This document shows, piece by piece, positions 51,697 through 62,168 of a stretch of DNA of 64,000 nt. The notes under the pieces were generated by a model. That model saw only the letters and a program-made list of their open reading frames with translations. It was not told where the DNA came from and searched no databases. The first letter of the stretch is position 1. Every line of letters starts with the position of its first letter. The translations under genes were made by a program, and so were the position numbers. Source of the DNA: Microcoleus vaginatus PCC 9802 (GTDB taxonomy: Bacteria; Cyanobacteriota; Cyanobacteriia; Cyanobacteriales; Microcoleaceae); assembly GCA_022701275.1 (NCBI GenBank), contig CP031740.1, positions 3,731,001-3,795,000 of the forward strand. The letters run 5' to 3'.

Positions 51697-54600
51697 ATGA
51701 TTCCTATACAACTTACACTCAAAAATTTTCTCAGCTATCGCGAAGCTGCTTTAGACTTTCGCGGCCTGCACACCGCTTGCATTTGCGGGCCTAACGGTGC
51801 TGGCAAATCCTCCCTCTTAGAAGCCATATGCTGGGCACTTTGGGGCTGTTGCCGCAGCGATACAGAAGACAATATCATCCACATTGGCGAAACAGATGTG
51901 CGCGTTGATTTCACTTTCTCCACCGGCGGCCAAATCTACCGGGTGATTCGCAACCGCCGGCGCGGACAATCGGGAAGTGTGGAATTTCAAGTCAGCTTGA
52001 ATTCGGCCGTAACCGAGGAAAAACTTAATTTTCGCACGCTTACAGACAAAGGCCTGAGAACAACTCAGCAAAAAATCCTCGAACACATCAAACTAGATTA
52101 CGATACTTTCATCAACTCGGCGTATTTGCGGCAGGGGCGAGCTGATGAATTTATGCTCAAAAAGCCGATCGAACGCAAACAAGTTTTAGCCAACCTGCTC
52201 AAACTCGACTCCTACGATACTTTATCCGAACAAGCCAAAGATACCTCCAAACAATTTAAAGCTCAAGTCGATCTACTCAAACAGAGTTTGCTAACCGTAC
52301 AAGAGCAACTACAACAAAAAGAGACGATCGCCTCGGAACAAACTCAATTGCAGCAAGCAACCGATTTGCTTCAGCAGCAGCAGCAAGCCGACACAACCGA
52401 GTTACAGCAACTGCAACTCCAGCACCACAACCGCCAAACTTGGCAAAAACTCCTCGCCGGCCACCAGCAACAGCACTACAATATCACTCAAGAATGCCGC
52501 CGCTTGCAGCAAGAACTCAGCGCAGCCAAACAGCAGCAAAATGAGCTGCAAGCCCTCCTAGGGCAAGAAAAGGAAATAACAGCAGGCATCGCGTATTTCC
52601 ACAGCTTGCAAGCCACAGAAGAAACTCTGGCGGGCAAATTTAAGGCTAACCAACAAGCCCAAAATCAGCGTCAGCAATTGCAAGAACAGCAACGGCAAGA
52701 ACTGAGCTTTTTACAAAGCAAAATTCAGCAGTTGCAAGCTCAATTAGAGGTTTTAGAACAAGATGAAAAAGATGTTCTGGAAATTCTCAAACAGCAGCCG
52801 GAGGTTGATAAAGGACTCGCACAGTTGCAAGCAGTTCGATCGCGCCTCAACGAACTAGAGCAACTGCAACTGCAAGTTTCGCCGCTGTTACAACAGCAGC
52901 AGCAAAAGCAACAAAAGCTCGATCGCGCCCGCGCCGGTTTAACCGCCCGCTTAGACGAAATCAACCGACAGGTGCAAGTTCAGCAGCAGCAGCGACAGCC
53001 GCAATTACAGCAGGAAATCTCCGCCATCGCCAATCAAATTTTGCAGTTGGAAAACAAGCGAGTTTATCAGCAGCGAGTCCGCGAAAAAGGTCAAGAAAGG
53101 CACGACTTTCTAGGAAACCTGCAAGCCAAAAGCCGCGACTATCAAACCAGACTCGCCGAGATCGACCAAAAACTGCAACTGCTGCGGAAACATGAAGGAG
53201 AAAAAACCGCAGGCGAAGGTAAAGCCTCGAATTTTGCGGAAAACGAGCCATCGAATTCGCCTTTAATGGTGCGGGATGCAAATTTTGGCAATTGTCCTTT
53301 GTGCGATCGACCTTTAGACGAACACTACTGGAATTTGGTAGTCACAAAACACCACACCCAACAGCAGGAAATCTGGAACCAACTGTGGGTTGTCCGCGAA
53401 CAGTTGGCCGTCTCTGAGCGCGAAATTCAAGTTCTCAGACATGAATACCGCGAACTAGAAGAGGAATTAGCGCCCTACCAAGAATTGCGGGAACGCCGCA
53501 GTCATTTACAAGCACAATTAGATAGCCTGGGCCAAGATGAAAACCGACTGCAAAGTATGCGTCAAGACGCTGCAGAAATAGAGCGGTTGCTACGCACCGG
53601 CGAGTATGCAGCCGATGACTTGGGCGAACTCCAGCAAATCGAACAGCAACTGCAACAGCTCAATTACAGCGATAGCAGCCACTCCCTCGCCCGCAGCGAT
53701 GAAAAGCGCTTGCGGTGGGCGGAAATTAAGCAAGCTCAAATCAAAGACGCTCAGCAGAAACTGAATAAAATTAATGCCCGTCGCCCGGATTTGCAAACTC
53801 AATTAGCCACAGTACAGCAACAGTTAGAACAGCAAAAAAATAGCTCGGAAATACAGCAGCAAATTCTGTCTTTAGATAGATACATTGCAGAAGTTGGCTA
53901 TAATTTGGAACAGCACGAACACGTCCGGAGCGAAATGCGCCGATCGCAGTTTTGGATCGCCCGCGCCGAAAAATTGCGATCGGCAACTCAGCAGTACCCG
54001 CAAGTGCAGCAGCGGGTTAATGAAATAGCAAATTCCATTGCAGTGCGCGATCAAGATTTGCAAGCTGTCAGCGCTCAAACTGCGGCGATGAACCAGCAAT
54101 TGCAAGAATATCCCGATCCCACAGCCCGCATAAGTGCGATCGAACAGCAAATGAGTCGCCGCCGCCAGCAGCTAGACCAACATTTGGGAAGTCTCGGACG
54201 CCTCCAGCAGCAGCAGCAAAATCTAGAAACTCTGCAAGTTCAGCTAGTAGCTCAAAAAGAGCAAATGCAAGTTGCAAAACGCCAGCAGCGAGTTTATCAA
54301 GAGTTGGGTCAAGCCTTTGGTAAAAACGGCATTCAAGCTTTAATGATTGAAAATGTTTTGCCTCAACTTGAAGCGGAAACAAATCAGATCTTGTCGAGAT
54401 TGAGCGCGAATCAATTGCACGTTCAATTTATTACTCAGCGGGCTGCTGCTTCTAAAAAAGCAACTAAATTGATTGACACCTTAGACATTTTAATTGCTGA
54501 TGCTCGCGGTACTCGCGCCTACGAAACTTACTCGGGCGGTGAAGCTTTTCGGATTAATTTTGCGATTCGGCTGGCCCTGGCGAGACTGCTGTCTCAGCGG

Positions 54601-54816
54601 GCGGGCACGGCTTTGCAAATGTTGATTATTGATGAGGGATTTGGAACTCAGGATGCTGAAGGGTGCGATCGGCTGATTGCTGCAATTAATGCGATCGCCT
54701 CCGACTTCGCCTGCATCCTCACCGTTACCCATATGCCCCACCTGAAAGAAGCTTTTCAAGCCAGGATTGAAGTAAGCAAAACTGCTCAGGGTTCTTCCAT
54801 CAGCTTGTCAATTTAA
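51697..54816 (+). CDS. sbcC: exonuclease subunit SbcC (Rad50-like SMC ATPase)
   Basis: A 1039-residue SMC-type ATPase. Walker A GPNGAGKS (31-38) at the N-terminus, signature YSGGEAFRINFAIRLALARLL and Walker B LIIDEGFGTQD at the C-terminus, with long Gln-rich coiled coils between and a zinc hook CPLC near residue 533. With SbcD it cleaves hairpins and protein-blocked ends. sbcD is not adjacent. In a genome so rich in inverted repeats, hairpin processing by SbcCD is relevant. Confidence 0.94.
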   Translation: MIPIQLTLKNFLSYREAALDFRGLHTACICGPNGAGKSSLLEAICWALWGCCRSDTEDNIIHIGETDVRVDFTFSTGGQIYRVIRNRRRGQSGSVEFQVSLNSAVTEEKLNFRTLTDKGLRTTQQKILEHIKLDYDTFINSAYLRQGRADEFMLKKPIERKQVLANLLKLDSYDTLSEQAKDTSKQFKAQVDLLKQSLLTVQEQLQQKETIASEQTQLQQATDLLQQQQQADTTELQQLQLQHHNRQTWQKLLAGHQQQHYNITQECRRLQQELSAAKQQQNELQALLGQEKEITAGIAYFHSLQATEETLAGKFKANQQAQNQRQQLQEQQRQELSFLQSKIQQLQAQLEVLEQDEKDVLEILKQQPEVDKGLAQLQAVRSRLNELEQLQLQVSPLLQQQQQKQQKLDRARAGLTARLDEINRQVQVQQQQRQPQLQQEISAIANQILQLENKRVYQQRVREKGQERHDFLGNLQAKSRDYQTRLAEIDQKLQLLRKHEGEKTAGEGKASNFAENEPSNSPLMVRDANFGNCPLCDRPLDEHYWNLVVTKHHTQQQEIWNQLWVVREQLAVSEREIQVLRHEYRELEEELAPYQELRERRSHLQAQLDSLGQDENRLQSMRQDAAEIERLLRTGEYAADDLGELQQIEQQLQQLNYSDSSHSLARSDEKRLRWAEIKQAQIKDAQQKLNKINARRPDLQTQLATVQQQLEQQKNSSEIQQQILSLDRYIAEVGYNLEQHEHVRSEMRRSQFWIARAEKLRSATQQYPQVQQRVNEIANSIAVRDQDLQAVSAQTAAMNQQLQEYPDPTARISAIEQQMSRRRQQLDQHLGSLGRLQQQQQNLETLQVQLVAQKEQMQVAKRQQRVYQELGQAFGKNGIQALMIENVLPQLEAETNQILSRLSANQLHVQFITQRAAASKKATKLIDTLDILIADARGTRAYETYSGGEAFRINFAIRLALARLLSQRAGTALQMLIIDEGFGTQDAEGCDRLIAAINAIASDFACILTVTHMPHLKEAFQARIEVSKTAQGSSISLSI

Positions 54817-55193
54817 AAGGGTTGACGAGCCGGATGGAAGGAGGAGAAGAAAAAAAGTTAAAAATATCCGTATTTTCACCTTCTGTTTTCTTTGGGTCTT
54901 GGGTATTTTCACCTTCTGTTTTCTGGATAAGTCCCTAATACCTTCGGTGATACTAATTTCCAAAAAGAAGGCAACTGTAGACCCATGATCCAAACCATGA
55001 TGGAATCAGTCATTGCCAATCCAAAATCTCACATCTAAAATGGTATTAGTCGCCTCCCCCGCCGGCTTTTTTTGGCTGCTGGCTTTGTTAACAAGGCTAA
55101 ATTAAAAATAAAATTATACAATAAGAATGGCTCCAGCTCTTTATAAATTTTTATTGTTCTGTCCCCTCCCTGGGAATTTGGATATTGCCACCG
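54817..55193. other. gap with a 22-bp direct repeat
   Basis: GTATTTTCACCTTCTGTTTT followed by CT occurs twice, near 54870 and 54902. No gene seen. The last part is the AT-rich leader of the LOV kinase. Confidence 0.6.
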
Positions 55194-58100
55194 ATGACAA
55201 CAGACTCTTTCCACCTGTCTCTCCTAGAGCGGGCGATCGCAGCTTCGAGTAACAGTATCCTAATCGCGGATGCTAGCAGGCCTGACATACCTATTATCTA
55301 CTGCAATCCTGCTTTTGAGAAACTGACCGGTTACAGTGCCGAAGAAGTTATTGGACGCAACTGCCGGTTTTTGCAAGGCCCCGATACCGATCAGGCCGAA
55401 TTAGATAAACTCCGCAGCAGCTTGCGAGCAGGAACGGAAATTCAGGTAGTTCTCAAAAATTATCGCAAAGACAAAACTCCTTTTTGGAACGAATTAATCG
55501 TTTCCCCCATCCTAGACAACGAGGGAAAATTAACTCATTTTATCGGGGTTCAGAACGATATTAGTAAAAGAGTAGCAGCCGAAACAGCCCTGCAAGAAAG
55601 TGAAGAAAGATTGCGGGCGATCGCCACTGTGACTCCCGTTCCCATGTCAATTACACGCCTAGAAGACAGCGTTATTTTGTATGCCAATCCTGCCCTAGGG
55701 AAAAGTTTAGGTGTGAGTTCCGAACAACTTATCGGACGCAAAAAAATTGAACTTTATGCCAATATCAATGACCGCCGTCAATTGATAGAATTAGTCAAAC
55801 AAAACGGCTTTAGCGACAGCGAACAAATCTGCCTTAGGAAACCAAACGGCAGTTTGTTTTGGGTAAAAATGTCGATGCGCTCGATTAATTTTAACGGCGA
55901 AGCCGCAATTTTATCGGCATTTTACGATATTACCGCTCGCGTAGAAGCAGAAACAGCACTACGGCAAAGCGAAGCGAGGTTTCAAAAACTAGCTGCCAAC
56001 GTTCCCGGGATGATTTATCAATTTCAGTTAGCAGCAGACGGTACTTTGTCATTCCCCTACGTCAGTTCCGGCTGCCGCGAACTCTGGGAATTAGAACCCG
56101 AGGTACTCCAAGATTCAGCTATTCCCGCCATCGAAATGATTCATCCAGAGGATGCGCCCAGCTTCCATGAATCAGTTGCTATCTCAGCTAAAACTTTAGA
56201 GCCTTGGCGGTGGGAAGGCAGATTTGTTTTTCCGGGGGATCGGATTAAGTGGATTAGCGGGGCTTCCAGACCAGAACCGGGCGAAAAAGCTGACATTATT
56301 TGGGACGGCTTGTTGATTGACATTAGCGATCGCAAACTTGCAGAATCAGCACTGCGGCAAAGCGAAGCCAGATTTCAAAAAATGGCCGCCAACGTGCCGG
56401 GAATGATTTATCAATACTTGCTGCATCCCGACGGTTCCGATGAATTCATTTATGCCAGTTCAGGCTGTTGGGAGCTCTACGAATTAGAGCCAGAAAAAAT
56501 TCAAGAAAACTCCGGTTTAATGTGGTCAATGGTGCATCCAGAAGACCTAAAATCCATGTTAGAATCAATCGCAATTTCCGGCGAAACTTTAAAACCTTGG
56601 ATATATGAAGGGCGGATCGTAACCGGATCTGGAAAAGTAAAATGGATTCGTGGCATTGCCCGCCCCGAACTGCAACCGGGCGGCGATATACTGTGGGAGG
56701 GAGTGACAATCGACATCAGCGATCGCAAGCTAGCAGAAATCGCCCTCAGCGAATCAAAAATGGCCCTGCAACAAGCCAATCAAGAACTTGAAAAGCGCGT
56801 CCTAGAACGCACGGAAGCCTTGCAAACCTCCCAAAATATGCTGTGGTCGGTAATCAACAACATCCCTCAGTTAATTGCCTGGAAAGATCGAGATTTAGTT
56901 TACTTGGGAGGCAACAAAAACTTTGCCAAAGTCGCAGGTTTCAATCACCCCAGTGAAATCGCTGGTCTCACCGACTTCGATATGCCTTGGAAGCCCGAAG
57001 AAACAGAAATTTTTCGGGCTTGCGACCGTCGCATCATGGCAACAAACACCCCAGAATATCACATCATAGAATCCAAAATGCAAGCCGACGGCACCCAGTG
57101 CTGTCTGGATACAAATAAAATACCTTTACACGACAATTCCGGCAATGTTGTCGGCATTTTGTCTACGTTTGAAGACATCACAGATAGGCTTTCTCTAGCA
57201 GCTCAAGTCCGGGCCAGCGAGGAACTATTTCGCACAATTTTTGAAGATGCACCCATCGCTATCTACTTAGCTAATTTAGACGATAACAAGTTAGTGCGAG
57301 TCAATAAAACTTACTGCGAAATGCTGGGATATACCGCCGAAGAATTGCTGAACAAAACATTTACAGAACTTGGGCACCCCGAAGATTATCCAAACAACCT
57401 CCAAGTTGCTCATTCTCTTGAGCGGGGAGAAACTAATAGCTATCAAATTGAAATCCGCCAGCTTGCCGCTACAGGTAAAATTGTTTGGGTAAACGTGACA
57501 GCTACTTTGATTCGAGACGCCGAAGGAAAAGCTATTTACAAATTAGGGATGATTGAAAATATAACTAACCGCAAAATTTCCGCCGCCGCACTCCAAGCTT
57601 CCGAATCTCAATTAAGAAAACAAGCATCCCAATTGCAAGAAGCCTACGAACAGCTACAAAACGCTCAAATCCAATTAGTTCAATCAGAAAAAATGTCGAG
57701 TCTCGGTCAGATGGTGGCTGGCATCGCCCACGAAATCAACAATCCAGCAACTTTTATTAACGGTAATATTTCTCATACATACAACTATTTTCATGATTTA
57801 ATAGAACTCTTAAGTCTCTACCAGGAATGCTACCCCTCCCCAGTTCCTCAGATTGCTGAAAAAGTTAAGGATTTAGAGCTCGATTTCCTGAAGGAAGACT
57901 TGCCCCGAATGCTAAACTCCATGAGAGTAGGAATAGAAAGAATCAGTAAAATTGTATTGTCGCTGCGGAATTTTTCGCGACTGGATGAATCAGAAATGAA
58001 GTTGGTAGACCTTCATGAAGGAATTGACAGTACGCTGTTAATTTTGCAGCACCGATTGCATCAGGGAAGTAGAAAAAGCCGGATTGAAATTATTAAAGAA

Positions 58101-58502
58101 TACGGAAAAATCTCGAAAATTCACTGTTGTGCGGGGCAGTTAAACCAGGTATTTCTCAACATTATCAGCAACGCGATCGACGCTCTAGAAAACCAACCGC
58201 AACCTCGGACGATCGTGATTCGCACCCTCATGAAAAAAGCTGGCCTGAAAAGCCACAGTAAAAACCAGCTCACTGATTGCGATCGCATTGTAATTTGCAT
58301 CGCCGACAGTGGCCCGGGAATGAGCGAAGACGTTCGCAAGCGGCTATTTGACCCGTTCTTCACAACCAAGCCCGTAGGGGCTGGAACCGGCTTAGGATTA
58401 TCCATCAGCCATCAGATTGTGGTAGAAAAACATAAGGGAAGTCTGCGGTGCATCTCAGCGCCCGGACAGGGAGCGGAATTCTGGATTGAAATCCCGTGCT
58501 GA
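55194..58502 (+). CDS. LOV/multi-PAS histidine kinase (putative blue-light sensor)
   Basis: About 1102 residues. The first domain (about 8-125) is LOV-like: GRNCRFLQG with the flavin-adduct Cys57, NYRKDKTPFWNEL, and FIGVQNDISKR. About five further PAS domains follow (two are PAS with YQ.. LDPDG-type fold PAS_3), then HisKA-like MSSLGQMVAGIAHEINNPATFINGN (His near 845) and HATPase (NAIDAL, DSGPGM, GTGLGLS). No receiver, no membrane helix. I prefer the ATG at 55194 over the TTG at 55185. Light sensing is inferred from the Cys motif. Confidence 0.9.
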   Translation: MTTDSFHLSLLERAIAASSNSILIADASRPDIPIIYCNPAFEKLTGYSAEEVIGRNCRFLQGPDTDQAELDKLRSSLRAGTEIQVVLKNYRKDKTPFWNELIVSPILDNEGKLTHFIGVQNDISKRVAAETALQESEERLRAIATVTPVPMSITRLEDSVILYANPALGKSLGVSSEQLIGRKKIELYANINDRRQLIELVKQNGFSDSEQICLRKPNGSLFWVKMSMRSINFNGEAAILSAFYDITARVEAETALRQSEARFQKLAANVPGMIYQFQLAADGTLSFPYVSSGCRELWELEPEVLQDSAIPAIEMIHPEDAPSFHESVAISAKTLEPWRWEGRFVFPGDRIKWISGASRPEPGEKADIIWDGLLIDISDRKLAESALRQSEARFQKMAANVPGMIYQYLLHPDGSDEFIYASSGCWELYELEPEKIQENSGLMWSMVHPEDLKSMLESIAISGETLKPWIYEGRIVTGSGKVKWIRGIARPELQPGGDILWEGVTIDISDRKLAEIALSESKMALQQANQELEKRVLERTEALQTSQNMLWSVINNIPQLIAWKDRDLVYLGGNKNFAKVAGFNHPSEIAGLTDFDMPWKPEETEIFRACDRRIMATNTPEYHIIESKMQADGTQCCLDTNKIPLHDNSGNVVGILSTFEDITDRLSLAAQVRASEELFRTIFEDAPIAIYLANLDDNKLVRVNKTYCEMLGYTAEELLNKTFTELGHPEDYPNNLQVAHSLERGETNSYQIEIRQLAATGKIVWVNVTATLIRDAEGKAIYKLGMIENITNRKISAAALQASESQLRKQASQLQEAYEQLQNAQIQLVQSEKMSSLGQMVAGIAHEINNPATFINGNISHTYNYFHDLIELLSLYQECYPSPVPQIAEKVKDLELDFLKEDLPRMLNSMRVGIERISKIVLSLRNFSRLDESEMKLVDLHEGIDSTLLILQHRLHQGSRKSRIEIIKEYGKISKIHCCAGQLNQVFLNIISNAIDALENQPQPRTIVIRTLMKKAGLKSHSKNQLTDCDRIVICIADSGPGMSEDVRKRLFDPFFTTKPVGAGTGLGLSISHQIVVEKHKGSLRCISAPGQGAEFWIEIPC

Positions 58503-58661
58503 GCGATCGTCCATTAATCTAAAAGTTTAAATATCTAACTTTTAATTCCCAATTGCCGTCGGTGCTTGAGTTATCAGGGTTTTGAATTAACCGCACTCAG
58601 AGGCCGGAACAAATCGCACTCAGCGGTGTGCTAATCTGCTGCCCTTATTCGCTAGGCAATT

Positions 58662-60539
58662 ATGCTGAAAAAACTACCTTTATCCTGGTCTCGCTACATT
58701 CCAGCCGGGTTGACGCTGGCTTTGGGCGTCGGGCTGTCGGTTCTGACATTCGCCTTGGTTTGGGACTGGGAAGACAAGCGCCGCGACTACGAAATGCACC
58801 GCCGCATTGACGATATTTCGATCGGCATCGAACGTCAGCTCAACTCCGACTTAGATACTGTTCTCGCCCTCAGCGACTACATGAAAGCCTTCAGCGCCGT
58901 CGAGCGTTCCTCTTTTGCCCGGTTTGTCGCCCGTCCCCTATCCGTCCACCCCAGCCTGCAACTCCTGGCTTGGGCCCCCCGCGTCCCGAATTCCCAGCGG
59001 CGCAACTACGAAACCAAAGCTAGAACCGAAACCGACCCCAGCTTCGAGATTACAGAGCGCGGCCCGCGAGGAGAACTCCGCAAGGCCCTCCAGCGTTCCG
59101 AATACTTCCCGGCTTTCTACGTCGAACCACCAGCCGGAAATGAGACAGTATTAGGCTTTGACCTCGCCTCCCACCCAAAAATCCGCGTCGCGCTCGATCG
59201 AGGGCGCGATACAGGGGAAATGATTATCACCAACTACATCGGCCTAACTGAGGGCAATTCCCCGGAACTGGGTCTTTTGGCCATAGTTCCGATTTACGAA
59301 AACAGCAGTAAACCCACTACCCTGGAATCCCGTCGCCAACTGCTACAAGGATTTGTTCTGGGCGTATTTCGAGGCAAAGATATTTTCCAAACCTCTTTAA
59401 AAGGACGCAATACCGACTACCTCAATATTTATCTCGTTAGCGAGGCTCCAGACAAGCAAGAAGCACCGTCGCTGTTACCCCAAACGGGGAACCCGGTTCT
59501 CAAAAATCTCCCTGCTGAGCGCCAAATTCAGCAATTTGCGGTGCAGTTCCAATCCGCGAGCCAACAAGTGCTTCCAGCATCAGCCACTGCTGACCGAGCC
59601 CTGATGCAAAACTGCCCGATTCTTGACAATCCCGGCCCGAACTATACAGCTTGCAGAAGGCGACTGAAAATTAGCAGCGGCCAGTGGTCTATGTACGTGT
59701 CTGCAACGCCGGAAATTCGCAGGCTTCGCAAGCACTGGCGCTCTTGGGGAACTCTGACGATGGGGATGCTGTGGACTCTGATTCCGGTGACATATATGCT
59801 GACCTCTTTGAGCCGCACCGCCCAAATCGAAAAGCTAGCCCGAGAAAGAATTCGCCAAGCCGAACAGTTGCAGGCTGCTTACCTACAGTTGGAACTCGAA
59901 CAAGCTAAATCCGAGCAACTGCTGCTGAACGTTTTGCCGGCAGCGATCGCCCTGCGTTTGAAGGACAATGAACACAATATCGCCGAAAGTTTTGCGGAAG
60001 TGACTGTGATGTTTGCCGACATTGTGGGGTTTACAGAGCTTTCGTCGAGAATTTCAGCGACGGCGGTGGTGGAAGTGCTCAACGATATTTTTTCGGCTTT
60101 TGACCACTTGGCCGATCGCCACGGTTTGGAGAAAATTAAGACTATTGGTGACGCTTACATGGTTGTCGGCGGTTTGCCGACGCCCCGAGAGGATCACGCC
60201 GAGGCGGTTGCGAACATGGCGATCGATATGCTGCACGAAATTCGGCTCCTGAGTTTAGAACATTCGGAACCTTTCAGCATTCGGATTGGGATTAGCAGTG
60301 GCCCTGTCGTTGCCGGCGTCATCGGCTTAAAAAAGTTTATTTATGACCTCTGGGGCGACACAGTAAATATTGCTTCGCGCATGGAATCCCACGGGATTAC
60401 TGGCTGCATTCAAGTCACCACCGAAACCTACCAGCTATTAAAAGATAAATATACTTTTCAGAAGCGCGGCGCCATTCAAGTTAAGGGCAAGGGATACATG
60501 GTTACTTATTTACTGACTGGGAAAAAAGAATTGCCATAA
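58662..60539 (+). CDS. CHASE-domain class III adenylate cyclase
   Basis: A 625-residue membrane sensor. TM1 about 12-34; extracytoplasmic CHASE domain (about 70-270: LQLLAWAPRVPNSQRRNYE, GFDLASHPKIRVALDRGRDTG); TM2 about 360-382; coiled linker; cyclase domain (about 435-610). Metal-binding Asp residues are in MFADIVGFT and GDAYMVVGG; the transition-state Asn/Arg in GDTVNIASRM. Lys in EKIKTIGD and Asp in YDLWGD are the residues that select ATP over GTP, so adenylate cyclase is favoured. It follows the LOV kinase in the same direction after 159 bases. Confidence 0.92.
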   Translation: MLKKLPLSWSRYIPAGLTLALGVGLSVLTFALVWDWEDKRRDYEMHRRIDDISIGIERQLNSDLDTVLALSDYMKAFSAVERSSFARFVARPLSVHPSLQLLAWAPRVPNSQRRNYETKARTETDPSFEITERGPRGELRKALQRSEYFPAFYVEPPAGNETVLGFDLASHPKIRVALDRGRDTGEMIITNYIGLTEGNSPELGLLAIVPIYENSSKPTTLESRRQLLQGFVLGVFRGKDIFQTSLKGRNTDYLNIYLVSEAPDKQEAPSLLPQTGNPVLKNLPAERQIQQFAVQFQSASQQVLPASATADRALMQNCPILDNPGPNYTACRRRLKISSGQWSMYVSATPEIRRLRKHWRSWGTLTMGMLWTLIPVTYMLTSLSRTAQIEKLARERIRQAEQLQAAYLQLELEQAKSEQLLLNVLPAAIALRLKDNEHNIAESFAEVTVMFADIVGFTELSSRISATAVVEVLNDIFSAFDHLADRHGLEKIKTIGDAYMVVGGLPTPREDHAEAVANMAIDMLHEIRLLSLEHSEPFSIRIGISSGPVVAGVIGLKKFIYDLWGDTVNIASRMESHGITGCIQVTTETYQLLKDKYTFQKRGAIQVKGKGYMVTYLLTGKKELP

Positions 60540-60553
60540 AACTTTTTTTGGCT

Positions 60554-61321
60554 TTAAACCATGACCGAAGACATCAATTCATCTGTCATTTCAAAATTCG
60601 CCGTCACACTTTGCACATCATCCAAATCTTCCAGTGCATCCATTAACTTAAGGAGTGATCGAGCTTTTTCAGGAGTGTCTATTTCCACTGTATTGCTGGG
60701 AATCCAGCGATTTTCCGACTGCAAAACTGCAAATTTTTTTTGTTTCAAAACATCAGCCAGCTTTTCCAAATGAGCTACACTTGTAAATACCTCTGCACCT
60801 TCAGTATCCTCATCAATTAATATCAAATCATAAGATTCCGCAGCCGCCTCTAGCGATGCTTCAAACAATTGTTCCTCATCAATCGGGCCGCGTACCGTAC
60901 AAACTCCTTTGTGGTCAAACATCCAGCCCACACAACCAGTTTCGCCCAAGTTGCCGCCATTTTTAGTAAAAGCTTCTCGCAAGTCAGCCGCTGTGCGGTT
61001 GCGATTGTCTGTCAGCGCTTCAATCAGAATAGCCACCCCGCCAACGCCGTAACCTTCGTAGCGAATAGCTTCTAAATCCGAACTCCCCCCCGCCAAGCCG
61101 GCACCTTTGGCGATCGCCCTTTCTATGTTTTCATTAGGAATATCCGCCGCCTTGGCTTTTTCAATAGCCGTCCGCAGTTGAAAATTGCCAGCGGGATCAG
61201 GAACTCCGCTGCGGGCCGCGACAATAATTTCGCGAGATATTCTAGCAAAAACCTTGCCTTTAACGGCATCAACTCTAGCTTTTTGGCGTTTAATATTCGC
61301 CCACTTACTGTGTCCAGCCAT
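60554..61321 (-). CDS. yebC: YebC/PmpR-family regulatory protein
   Basis: A 255-residue YebC/PmpR protein: AGHSKWANIKRQKARVDAVKGKVF at the start (split), GGNLGETGCVGWMFDHKG and the C-terminal ALEDLDDVQSVTANFEM. The family is known as transcription regulators in some bacteria and, more recently, as translation factors that help ribosomes at proline stretches. Complete and typical. Confidence 0.95.
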   Translation of the reverse strand: MAGHSKWANIKRQKARVDAVKGKVFARISREIIVAARSGVPDPAGNFQLRTAIEKAKAADIPNENIERAIAKGAGLAGGSSDLEAIRYEGYGVGGVAILIEALTDNRNRTAADLREAFTKNGGNLGETGCVGWMFDHKGVCTVRGPIDEEQLFEASLEAAAESYDLILIDEDTEGAEVFTSVAHLEKLADVLKQKKFAVLQSENRWIPSNTVEIDTPEKARSLLKLMDALEDLDDVQSVTANFEMTDELMSSVMV

Positions 61322-61466
61322 ACCTATTTAAGATTTTCGATTTAAAATTTGCGATCGAGATTAAACAATAACACCCAGATTCGGACAAATCAGATTAACG
61401 TAGGGTGCACCTCGGCGCACCTTACACACATACCATAAAATGCAATTTTTCGCACGAATCTCAACT

Positions 61467-62105
61467 TTAATTAAACCGGATCACGGCTTCAGAGTCACTC
61501 AGGTGAGAAGTATCGCCATTAAGTGCGATCGACCATTCTCCCTCACCCCGCACCACTTTCACCAAACAGCACAAAGAAGCGTTAATTTCCGTTTCAACAC
61601 AGCCAGCCAGCCCGATCGCAGTTCCTAAAACCGATGCACCGTGACCTACCAATAACATATCTTCGGGAAACTCAGCCGCGAGGCGTTTAGCAGTTTCCCC
61701 CGCCCTTTTGAAACAAGCTTCCCCAGTTTCGGGATAATTAGCAATACCGCCTTTGTAGGAAGCATCTATCCTGGGAAAACGCCTGCACAAAGCTTCGACG
61801 GACTCAGTTTCTGGCATTTCTGGCATCCATTCCGGATTCAGCCATTCGCACAGTCCCCACTCTAGTTTAATTGACAAATCGAGAGCTTCGGCCGCGTGAT
61901 TTGCTGTTTGGACAGTTCGCAGAAAAGGGGAAGCAAAAATATGAGAAATTCCTTCTCCTTTGAGGCGATTGGCGAGTTGTTTAGCTTGAACGTGACCGTC
62001 TTCGGAAAGGTGGGGGTCATAGGGGCGTTCTGCGGTGAGAAACCAGTCGGGGTTAACGAAGTCGATGCGGTTTCCGTGTCGTGCGATCCAGACTGTTTGT
62101 GGCAT
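61467..62105 (-). CDS. histidine phosphatase superfamily protein
   Basis: A 212-residue phosphoglycerate-mutase-like phosphatase: the RHG motif WIARHGNRIDF with catalytic His, then HLSEDGHVQAKQLA, FASPFLRTVQTA (second Arg), LCEW, and LLVGHGASVL (second His). Substrate unknown. Stands alone with repeats on neither side. Confidence 0.92.
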   Translation of the reverse strand: MPQTVWIARHGNRIDFVNPDWFLTAERPYDPHLSEDGHVQAKQLANRLKGEGISHIFASPFLRTVQTANHAAEALDLSIKLEWGLCEWLNPEWMPEMPETESVEALCRRFPRIDASYKGGIANYPETGEACFKRAGETAKRLAAEFPEDMLLVGHGASVLGTAIGLAGCVETEINASLCCLVKVVRGEGEWSIALNGDTSHLSDSEAVIRFN

Positions 62106-62168
62106 GAGTTGGTTTGAGTTTTGCTTCTAGGTGTAATATTATATCAAAGATGCTGATTTTGGCTCTTT

